DNA from: Petrosia ficiformis
Taxonomy: Eukaryota; Porifera; Demospongiae; Haplosclerida; Petrosiidae
Direction: 5' to 3'
NCBI GenBank assembly: GCA_947044365.1
Contig: OX345642.1
Coordinates: 892,001 to 956,000 of the forward strand
DNA length: 64,000 nt
Below are positions 1 through 8,432 of this stretch, piece after piece. The number at the start of each line of letters is the position of its first letter. The first letter of the stretch is position 1. A program made the translations under genes and the position numbers. The notes below the pieces were generated by a model. The model had not been told where the DNA came from, ran no database searches, and worked only from the letters and a program-made list of their open reading frames with translations.

Positions 1-270
1 CATAATATGTTTTTAATTATATAATTATAGTGTACATATGTACATGTATACTATATACTTAGTTGTGACTGTAGATAGATACATGTATTTTGGGTGTGGT
101 CTTACACTAATATACAATTAATATATTTTCTAATAGTATATAGTGTACATATGTAGATGTATATATATACTTAGTTGTGACTGTAGATAGATAAAGATAT
201 ATGTATTTTGGGTATGGTCTTACACTATTACACAATAACCTAAGTAATGGATATCTCCCTGTCTGGGGGT
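1..270. repeat. AT-rich tandem intronic repeat of the EGF-membrane gene
   Basis: Two diverged copies, each about 100 bp, are visible at roughly 28-134 and 136-237. Both contain the run TTAGTTGTGACTGTAGATAG followed by a GGGTGTGGTCTTACACTA-like segment. A related copy lies at 60.81-60.96 kb in the matching intron of another EGF-membrane copy, so this is intron sequence in front of the terminal exon. No coding potential is seen. Confidence 0.6.
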
Positions 271-338
271 AATTATGGACATATACTGCATAATAGTCTC
301 GGACTACACTCTCGACCTATTATCTCGTTACTATGCAG

Positions 339-496
339 AGTCTAGTGACTATACAAAGAGTCAAATGATTGCCATAGTGATCATTACATCATTAGGAACT
401 ATTATAATACATGTTGTATTATGTGTACCGAATGTATACTGTCGTAATGGAATGGGGGTGTGGCTTTATCTAGAACAGAGATTAGGAGAAAATTGA
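339..496 (+). pseudogene. Terminal exon of an EGF-repeat membrane protein, decayed copy 1
   Basis: The frame SSDYTKSQ followed by the membrane segment IAIVIITSLGTIIIHVVLCV matches the terminal exon of the fuller copy at 25.26-25.50 kb. A run of five G (near 452) replaces six G in that copy, shifting the frame and ending the protein early at 496. In the unshifted frame, a TAG near 540 replaces a TGG codon. The exon's splice phase also does not match the other copies. The upstream exons lie outside the window, so only this 3' remnant can be judged. It is probably a pseudogene. Confidence 0.6.
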
Positions 497-773
497 TGGA
501 GAAGAAAGAATGGGAACAGCTAGTATTAGAGACTACTAAATAGAGTACTGACTCAATGGATGACGGATGTAGTTAGGTATACACGTAATGACTATATGGT
601 TTGAGAACATACACTTTCTGTGATCCTGAATTATACATTATATATTTTAATCAAATAGACCTTTTGCACACAAGGCAAAGTATTTAGGGAATGGTACTGG
701 TAGTAAGACTTATAATTACTATCTTATATCATATCCAGTTGCTCTCTTTTAAGTATCAGATGTATGGTTTACT

Positions 774-1087
774 CATGGGTGGCCAACAAATACCATTTAT
801 TAGAATACAGTGAAAAACTAGAGCCCATGTGCTTTCTAACAGTTGTTGAAGTTTAAAAATTGGTTGTATTTTGAGCGAGAACAAAGCAGTTGTGGTGACA
901 TTGCCTGGACACACTTGCATTATTTGTGGGAACAACCCAAGTAAAGATCCTGAATCAGTTTCCATCGTTTCCAAGTGGTGCTAGTAGAAGATTCCGTTCT
1001 TGCTCAAACGTACATGTACAACTAATTCAAATGTTAGAAAGTACATGGGCTCTCGTTTTTCACTATATTATATCTTTGCCACCCATG
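774..1087. mobile_element. Foldback/MITE-like element, about 314 bp
   Basis: The ends are inverted copies: CATGGGTGGC at 774 and GCCACCCATG ending at 1087. Further inside, the arms at about 803-850 and 1014-1075 are also inverted copies (the left arm has AGAGCCCATGTGCTTTCTAA). No transposase is present and no clear target-site duplication is visible. The element lies between the EGF-membrane remnant and the solo Death-domain gene. Confidence 0.65.
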
Positions 1088-1342
1088 CTAGCCACTATCA
1101 AACATCAGAATGACATATTGATTACAATCATAGCAATCATTCTTGTGTGTGTATGCGTGGTTGTAAGTATGTTGCTTAGGAGATGTGTAATGTGTAGTTG
1201 GAATGTGGACTCCTCCACAAACATCTTACACATGCGCTTTTACGGGACTATACCGTAATTATTTTAATTAAAGACGTGGCACACGTGAATTAATGAAAAA
1301 TCATAAGACTTCTTGAGCTTAGCTAAACAATTAAACATTATC

Positions 1343-2224
1343 ATGACAGAGGCTGTATTAAAAGCTGATAGACCAACAGAAAGCGAACTAAATCTTGTAC
1401 TTGAAAAGTTAGTACACTGGCAGAGATTTGCTACCCACTTACCTGATCTTACAAGACGAGATATTGAAGAGATTAAACTAAACAATCCGCAAAATGTCGA
1501 ACGACAAAAACTCGATCTTTTTGGAACATGGTTAAGAAGATGTTCTAATGCTTCATGGAAACATGTTATAATAGCTCTTGAGAGAGCTAACGAGAATGCT
1601 CCAGCAGATGTTATCAGAAAGCACTTCACTACAGCAAGTTCTCTGTCAATTCATAGCAAACCATCGCGTGTCCAACTGAAATTAGATGATGAAAGAGAAA
1701 TATGTAGAGCTTTGGTTGTCCTTCACACACACTTTTTTGATTTGATGAGTAGAGTGAAAATGGTTCTCGAAGAGTTTATTTGTGAAGGAGGCCTAAACAT
1801 TAAAATGTTAATAAGATTCATTCAAGTGTACATGCACTGGGAAGATATACAACTCGATCAAATTGAAGACTTGGATCACCTGTTCCCAAAACTTCATCAT
1901 TACTTTGATTTTTTAGAGTGTGAGTTGATTGTAGCTATTACTAATAAGTTCATTGGAGGAGATCTGGCAACTAGGATGAAAGAATATAGAGTAAATGCAC
2001 TTAAACTTCGTTGCCAGCAATCAGTTAAAAATCTCAAAGATGAACTTCGAAAATTTTATATTCCACACCTGCAAGATACTTCTAAAATGCCTGAAGTATG
2101 CATAAAATTAAATGATGTATGGAAAGAAGCTGATATTGAAAGATTGTATTTACTTGTGAAGCATTTACTACCAAAAACCAAACAATGTTCTCTACTGGAA
2201 CACATAACCATTGATGCTGGATAA
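1343..2224 (+). CDS. Stand-alone Death domain plus helical module protein
   Basis: The predicted protein is 293 aa, using the ATG at 1343; an upstream in-frame TTG is not a likely start. Residues about 10-95 form a Death domain: LVHWQRFATHLPDLT, then DLFGTWLRRCSNASWKHVI. Residues about 105-290 form the same all-helical module that follows the Death domain in genes A, B and D, with landmarks FIQVYMHW, FDFLECEL, VKNLKDEL and LLVKHLLP. The stop falls right after the IDAG segment, where gene A reads IDSGSP and then splices onward, so this gene lacks everything downstream. Death domains bind other Death domains, so a decoy, adaptor or regulatory role is possible; that is inference. The product is probably cytosolic, with no signal or membrane segment seen. 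Confidence 0.8.
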   Translation: MTEAVLKADRPTESELNLVLEKLVHWQRFATHLPDLTRRDIEEIKLNNPQNVERQKLDLFGTWLRRCSNASWKHVIIALERANENAPADVIRKHFTTASSLSIHSKPSRVQLKLDDEREICRALVVLHTHFFDLMSRVKMVLEEFICEGGLNIKMLIRFIQVYMHWEDIQLDQIEDLDHLFPKLHHYFDFLECELIVAITNKFIGGDLATRMKEYRVNALKLRCQQSVKNLKDELRKFYIPHLQDTSKMPEVCIKLNDVWKEADIERLYLLVKHLLPKTKQCSLLEHITIDAG

Positions 2225-2542
2225 AAGTGAGATACTGAGTGACCCTATATTCTTACAGTTAAAGTCACCAGTTTGTAAACTATGTATAAAGTGCAATTTG
2301 CAAAAATTAATGTGCCAGAATAATTTTGTGAATGTTATTTAAATAGACACTATAATTATATTCACCTGGGGAGGGGATTGGACAAAGTCACAGCAAAATT
2401 ATGTAATAATTAATGTCAGCTATCTTCGCACTAAAGTGTAGATAGAAGGGTATGGTAACAATATTGTGTGTCTGTTTGCAGAAAATTGGTAAAACTATGA
2501 ACATTAGCGGCTCAAACGAGCTACTGACAGACTTCAAATTAT
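2225..2542. other. Intergenic, no feature seen
   Basis: AT-rich sequence after the solo Death gene. No ORF, RNA gene or repeat is supported here. Confidence 0.5.
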
Positions 2543-2785
2543 AATGAATGCACTGAAGTGCAGAACCCTCGCTGTAAAAAATTTACATTAATAAACATTT
2601 AAAGTAAAGTCCTAGGATAAAAAAGTTCAAGCAATTTTTTATCCCTAGGACAAAAAATGTGACAGATTGGTTTGTTGTGCGTGTATGTTATATGAGTCTA
2701 AGCTGAGTTGAGAAGAATGAAGAACATTAAATGTTTATTAATGTAAATTTTTACACTGAGGGTTCTGCACTTCAGTGCATTCATT
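2543..2785. mobile_element. MITE with 58-bp terminal inverted repeats
   Basis: Arms at 2543-2601 and 2728-2785 are near-perfect inverted copies, starting AATGAATGCACTGAAGTGC and ending GCACTTCAGTGCATTCATT. A second nested hairpin (GTCCTAGGATAAAAAA with its complement) sits at about 2609-2655. No coding sequence is present. A related end (GAGGGTTCAGCACTTTAGTG) occurs near 4704, suggesting a family. Confidence 0.8.
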
Positions 2786-2832
2786 GAACATGTTCACAAC
2801 ATGCAATCAAGCACATGTTTGTTTCAGCAAAA

Positions 2833-2932
2833 ATGATTTTAACCATAATTAATAGTTAAGTGAAAGTGAATAAATGAAATGATTGTGATTTTAACCAAAA
2901 TTAATAGTTAATTGAAAGTGAATCAAATGAAC
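2833..2932. repeat. Two-copy tandem repeat, about 52 bp
   Basis: GATTTTAACCATAATTAATA at about 2833 recurs with one change at about 2886. Each is followed by an AGTTAAGTGAAAGTGAAT-like run. No function is suggested. Confidence 0.6.
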
Positions 2933-2958
2933 ACGAAGGACAGCCCTGAGTCAGTAGT

Positions 2959-3522
2959 TCATGACCTTGAGATGGAATGTATCATGTCATCCTTATATGT
3001 AAGGCTAAAAGGTGGACATGTTAGTAATGCCATCTTGGTAATCTTGGTGTCTTCATTACAACACAGTTTATGTACCATGTCACCAGTTGCTGTTAATGAC
3101 ATTGGTGATGGCATTTCAGAAGATTTGACAAGAATATGAGTAGTGAGAAGTGTTTCACAGGACTCGGTATTTTGCATCATTCAACATTTGGTACACTCAC
3201 CAATTTCAGGGTATGTACTGTCAATTTCGACCACTACCTTACTGTTACAGTTAAGACATTTCTTCAGTTCATCAAGGTACTTCACTCCTAAAATCCGTAC
3301 ATTGTGTAATTGATGGTGACTAAATGTATCAGAACTATCTTCTGCAACATCAATGTCAGAAATTTCTTCTATGGTTGAATCACTGAACAATGTTGAGAGA
3401 TGGCGTTTTCCGTTGAATTCTTTTACAATAAATCTGTTCAATAGTGTAGCAGTGATGAAGTTAGAACTGGATACCAAATGTTGAGAAATGATTGAGAGGA
3501 GCGAGAAGGATATATACACCAA
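2959..3522 (-). pseudogene. Zinc-ribbon/OB-fold (replication protein A-like) remnant
   Basis: Read on the minus strand, an open frame begins at 3522 and contains NVRILGVKYLDELKKCLNC and later ECTKC, giving a CxxC...CxxC zinc-ribbon pattern. A TGA follows ECTKC (about 3180), but the same frame continues as MMQNTESCETLLTTHILVKS down to 2959. The pattern resembles the C-terminal zinc-ribbon OB fold of RPA-like proteins often carried by mobile elements. This is family-level inference from motif spacing only. The internal stop suggests a pseudogene. Confidence 0.4.
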
Positions 3523-3688
3523 TGCGCATGCGCAACGTACAGAGTGAGTGAAAATGGCGGCTGGAGATCGTCATTTCATTTGTCAACGAGATTATCACAG
3601 ATCGTTTAAATCTCGGAATTATCAGACTCTAGCGTTTGGAAAGCAGTGTCAATGAACCAGTAACACCAGGTATTTGCAAAGATTACGT

Positions 3689-4241
3689 GGTAACACACAG
3701 ACAGACACACACACACACACACAAACCGATTACTATAACCCTCCGCCTACGCGCTCGGGTTAATAACTATGGAGTGCCGTTTGTGTCAAAATTATTTTGT
3801 AGTGGAATTTATATGTTAGGTGGAATTTACTAAATCACTGCATGGAATTTAATAAATATCAAGGAATTTACTAAATCACTATCATTACTGCATGGGCCCC
3901 GGTGCAAACTGGGGAGGGTGTCTGAGGGGGGCGAAGCCCCCCCCCCCCAATTTAGGCCCTGGGATCGTTAGGGATATCATCCATGTTGTTTGAGTGCGCA
4001 CTTGGTTAAATTCCCTGGTAAATTGTTAAACTCCCTGAGAATTTGCTAAACCACCTAAGAATTTGTTAAATTCCTAGAATAAAAATCCAAGTGCTTTAAA
4101 AATTGTAATTTTGACACAAACGGCACCCCATAAATAACGACAGCCTTTTTGCTAAAACCTTTTGGTTACAAAGTTATTAACCCGAGCGCGTAGGCGGAGG
4201 GTTATAGTAGTCTTCTTGTGTGTGTGTGTCTGTGTGTTACC
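3689..4241. mobile_element. Foldback element with long inverted arms, about 553 bp
   Basis: The left arm starts GGTAACACACAGACAGACAC, and the right arm ends with its complement at 4241. Both arms carry ATAACCCTCCGCCTACGCGC or its reverse complement next to a CA/TG microsatellite. A second inverted pair (GTGCCGTTTGTGTCAAAATTA and complement) lies at about 3774 and 4107. The interior holds a C-run near 3940 and no gene. No clear target-site duplication is visible. Confidence 0.75.
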
Positions 4242-5022
4242 GCTTGATCTCCACAACTGCAAGGTCTTACTGCATTCTGAGCATATCTGCAGAATACTGG
4301 TATAGTGACAGGGAAGAAATAAAAGCGATTTGTTCTGAACTTGTTTTGTTGCAGAGAAACAGCCGTGTAAATTCTCATCGATCTGTCGCCATCTTGAACT
4401 TTTATCGCTTTTGCTGATGTCAGCAGAAAACACTGAAACACTAACTTTTGTATCTTTGAAGCTTTGTTTCTTGGGCTTTGTCTATCGTCCTAACGAGTGT
4501 TTATACAGCTATTTGTGAAGTTTTGTCCAGAAATTCGCTAGTTCTCAAGAGATCTGATGGCCATGCTATCCCCGTAATTTGCATATTCATGATGTACTAC
4601 TGACTTCTTAGTGTTGATACGAATGGTATGTTTCGGGCTGTTGCAATATGTTACTTAGGCAAAGTTGTTCTAAAGCCATGCTGTTTTAGCAATAGCTAGC
4701 GAGGGTTCAGCACTTTAGTGCAATTTGAGTCTTGCAGTTCACGAAAAAGGGGCGTGTGATCTGTCTAATGTTTTAGTAATCGAGATGTTAAAACGATACA
4801 ATAGCAACATGTGTATCAATAAAAAAACGCCTAAATTGTCCAGCTTCAGCAAGGAATAGTGTTTTTTTGGTGATCAGTCCTCACCACCAAGCAATAAAAT
4901 TTAATTGATTTCTGGGGACACGGAGTGCGTCACAGACTTATGCATTGATACTATGGGATCACGTGCACCGTTTCCAATCCCTTATACGTAGTCTATATAA
5001 TCTATGGTACAGTTATGATAGT
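4242..5022. other. Intergenic repeat remnants
   Basis: Moderately repetitive sequence with no gene. It includes a fragment near 4704 related to the end of the MITE at 2543-2785. Short ORFs here have no recognisable content. Confidence 0.4.
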
Positions 5023-5073
5023 AGTCTGGCTGCCCCGCCCATTCGCTTAGCAAATGGGTGGGGCAGCCAGACT
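5023..5073. repeat. 51-bp near-perfect hairpin
   Basis: AGTCTGGCTGCCCCGCCCAT is followed by an 11-nt loop and its near-exact complement ending GGGGCAGCCAGACT. Its outer AGTCTGG resembles the AGTCTGGGG end of the MITE at 8491-9049, so it may be a reduced relative of that family. Confidence 0.8.
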
Positions 5074-5360
5074 AGGTGCACCAGTGGAAATTTGGAGACA
5101 GTTTTTAAAATAATATACTCGGTTACCAGAAATAAAAGAGGACTTGATGTCTTCTAGGATGTTTATCAGACAGGGTGGAACATTGTATTCAAGAAATAGT
5201 ATTGATTCCATTGTATCTGAAGAAATTCATTCATCAAGAGCTGATGACGAATCCTTGCTATGCTATATCTACTTTCAAGTATGGGGACAATCTTTGGCAC
5301 ATTGGTATGTAATTAATGTGTACTAAACTAATTTTTATTGATTTATTTGTCATATTTATA

Positions 5361-5735
5361 GATGGTAACCATAAATTGGTCAGATGGAACATGGTTATAC
5401 ATGGAGGAATTGATGGTTACTCATGGCTAGTTCTGTACCTTCATTGTGCCAACTACAACTGTCCTTGACCAATTTTTATCTGCCACAAGAGCATACTTCA
5501 TAGTTCATACCTTCAGGTTGCAGTGTGATAAAGAATCTGAAAACATAGAGGTTGCCAAGTTCATGTTTCTTGAAAGAGGGTTTAACAGAGGGAGTGTCAA
5601 TACAGGTTCATCAGTTCACAACCAACGAATTAAAAGGTTGTGGCGAGATGTATTCACAGCAGTCACCTTTCAATATTATAAGATTTTCTATGGTCTTGAA
5701 GCACTGGGATCGATATTTAGTTGGTACTAGCTAAT
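5361..5735 (+). pseudogene. Integrase (DDE/rve-type) remnant of a mobile element
   Basis: Two overlapping frames together resemble a metazoan integrase-like catalytic core. The first reads DGNHKLVRWNMVIHGGIDGY from 5361 and hits a stop near 5467. The second, from about 5446, includes NIEVAKFMFLERGFNRGS and VHNQRIKRLWRDVF. These motifs match the conserved glutamate region of rve-superfamily proteins common in sponges and cnidarians, recognised from motif memory. A frameshift between the two frames marks it as broken. The ORF just upstream (5144-5326) may be the decayed N-terminal part but is not recognised. Confidence 0.6.
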
Positions 5736-5825
5736 ATCTGCTTGGAAGTCAACTTCTAGGACCTTTAACTTCAAATCAGGAGATCGTTGTTTAAATCCTT
5801 TTAGTATAAGTTCACCTACAGTAGA

Positions 5826-5827
5826 TG

Positions 5828-5871
<44 letters not shown>

Positions 5872-5886
5872 TATATATATATATAT

Positions 5887-5919
<33 letters not shown>

Positions 5920-5930
5920 CATACATATAC
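5826..5930. repeat. AT/ATAC microsatellite
   Basis: A long alternating TA run, interrupted by ATACATACAT. Confidence 0.9.
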
Positions 5931-6226
5931 TTTTATGATCTACCTTTTAATACCTTGTTTGTAGTCTTCGGTATTGCCTTCCAATTACTTTTCTAAAATA
6001 TTACGCTCTTTTTCGAGCTCCATTCCAGCTGGCTCTTCAATCTCAAGAAATATTAAGTCAATAACTAATTAGTAATTACTGTGTGACAGCCTGACGCATC
6101 AGAATATAATATATCTGCATGACTGTCACGTGTCCCGCGGCAGAACACTGAGCTGAGAGCAGTGATAGTAAAATGGCCGTTGTTCGATGCAGTACAGCTT
6201 TAACAAGTGTATATAGAGAAAAAAAC

Positions 6227-6667
6227 ATCCCTATGATTGCTTTACAAATTTAAGTGAAGATAAAAGTATCCTTATGACTGCTTTGTGGTGTCCAGAATTC
6301 AGTAATCATGGCTGACTTTATCAAGCATGAAAGACAACAGCTTATTATAGTTATTATTTTGATTGTCTACTCTCCTGACCTTTCAAAGGACCTTGTAGAA
6401 CTTTAAGAATATATTTCAGGCAGAATAGCTAGCTATTAGTTACAGTTTCTACGTAAGCTCAACAGCTTTCTTTCTGCTGGTGTGTAGAGCTTGATCGCGC
6501 GTTCTTTTACGCGCCACGCCCATTAATTGACCGAGCCCCCGGGAATGATGTAACTTCCTTAACTACGTATACAACCCATACTCGCGTAGGTGACACAAAC
6601 ATATTATTATATAATTATATATAATTATAAACATACATCGAACCCGTGGGAAAGCAATCATAGGGAT
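6227..6667. mobile_element. MITE with ATCCCTATGATTGCTTT ends, about 441 bp
   Basis: The left end ATCCCTATGATTGCTTT at 6227 is the exact complement of AAAGCAATCATAGGGAT ending at 6667. A related, more decayed element with the same right end lies at 41.23-41.52 kb. The same right-end motif alone occurs near 21640 and 40843. It carries no protein gene. Confidence 0.75.
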
Positions 6668-6679
6668 GGCCCTACGGGC

Positions 6680-7250
6680 CATAATAAAAATGAAGAAACT
6701 AAATTTTATGTCTCTCGCTTTCTCTCTCCGTCTCTGTTCAATCTTCTTTGTACTTGTCTTTCTTGTTCTAATTACTCATTATAATTATGTCTATCTCTAT
6801 GAGATGTTAGCTAGGCTTCTATATATATATCAGTTAGTTTTGTCCGTGTTTGTATATCTCTATTTATTCTTGTGCGAGTCAAAGTTCTATCTGCACGAGA
6901 ATCTCTATCAGATGTTAGCTGGGCTTCTCCTCTAGGGTTGTCTGTGTTTGTGTTTGTCTATGTCTCTAAGATCTCCTGAACTAAATATTACGTCTCTCGC
7001 GAGCTCTATCTCTCAATCAGTTAGTGTTGTCCGTGTTTCTCTATCCAAAAATCTCCTCAACTTTCTTTCTAATAAACTGTCTCCAAGGCTCTTCTCTCTC
7101 TTTGTCTAATTCTGTCCCTTATCGTCTATCTCTTCTCCAATCTTCTTCACAAATGTCATTTTTACTGTCATTTTTACTGTCAACGCCTTCTTTTATTACG
7201 TCACGTCAATCGATCGACTCAACGTCTAATTTTCTGGGTCTTTGTTTCGG
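6680..7250. repeat. Degenerate pyrimidine-rich tandem repeats
   Basis: GATGTTAGCTAGGCTTCT near 6803 recurs near 6912. A GTTTTGTCCGTGTTT-like run near 6837 recurs near 7025. An AACTAAATTTTATGTCTCTC-like run near 6697 recurs near 6976. ORFs here are Leu/Ser-rich by composition only and are not accepted as genes. Confidence 0.45.
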
Positions 7251-7520
7251 GTGAATTCAACAGAAAATATAATTTGCACATGGGCGTGGCTTTATTTTGG
7301 ACCACACAATTTTTTCCCCAGCAACAATATCTCGGTGAAAAGTTTGTCGTTTTATTCTAGAAGATATATATTAACTACGTGAACCACTCAATATAGGTCT
7401 TACCACAGGAGATATCGAAAGAGATATTAAAAACAGCAGACACAACTATCAGCTGCTCTTAGCGCGAGAAGGTTTACTCGGTCATTGATTTTTTTTTTCA
7501 TACAGAAAGTAAAGATAAAT

Positions 7521-8432
7521 ATGCAGAATATTACAAATGTCATCACTCGATCAACTGCAAGTAGACCAACTGAAAGTGAACTAGATCTTGAACTAGCAGA
7601 TTTAGTGAACTGGCAGATATTTGCTACCCTCTTACCAGGTCTTACATCGGGAGATATTGAAGAAATTAAACAAGGAAATGATAATGTTCCACAACAGAAA
7701 CTTTGCCTTTATAGAAAATGGCTGCAAAGATGTCCTAATTCTTCATGGGAGAATGTCATCTTAGCTCTTGAAAAAGCACATGAAAATACTCTAGCAGACA
7801 TTCTCAGAAAGCACTTCACTATATCAGTTTCTCTACTAAAACCATTGTGTACCGTTGTACATTTGCGGTTCAATTCAGATGAAGAAATAGAACTATTAGA
7901 CACTTTGCAAGCTCTTCATAAACTATATGTCAGTTTGGTCACAGAAATATTGCAAGTGTTTGAAGATAGTATTCATAAAGGTTATCCCACCATTAAAATG
8001 TTAACAAGATTCATTCAAGTATACATGCACTGGGAAAGTGTAGAACTAGAAAAAATTCAAGACTTTGATCAGTTGTTTACAATACTTAGCTATAGTCATT
8101 GCTTTGATTTTTTAGAGTGTGGTTTAATTATATATATGGTAGAGAGGTTTATTGGAGGAAACTTGACAATTCAGATAAAGAAATACGAAAAGCTTGCTCG
8201 CCAAGTTCGTGACCTACAGACAGTTAAAAATCTCAAGAATGAACTCGTTAAAATATACACAGTATCACAATTACAAAATGTACCTCAAATATTTATAGAG
8301 CTAAAGGAGGTATGGAATGAAGCTGCTATTGAATGTTTGAATTTGCTTGTAAAGTATATACTACCAAAACAACAACAGTCTCTACTAGAATACATAATCA
8401 TTGATAGTGGGTCACCTATTGAGATGAAATTT
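7521..8432 (+). CDS. Gene A exon 1: Death domain and helical module
   Basis: The acceptor is at 7505/7506, with the ATG 15 nt inside the exon. The Death core reads LVNWQIFATLLPGLTSGDIE, then KWLQRCPNSSWENVILALEK. The helical module after it has FIQVYMHW, FDFLECGL, VKNLKNEL and LLVKYILP. The exon ends at MKF in phase 0 (donor 8433). The ORF reads on into the intron and hits the MITE at 8491, so the longer ORF is not the real product. Confidence 0.8.

Noticed and set aside
1264..1629. 121-codon minus-strand ORF
   Set aside because: Shadow of the Death-domain gene on the plus strand.
7485..7520. Upstream TTG as gene A start
   Set aside because: It lies in the intron before a CATACAG acceptor; the exon's own ATG at 7521 fits the family.
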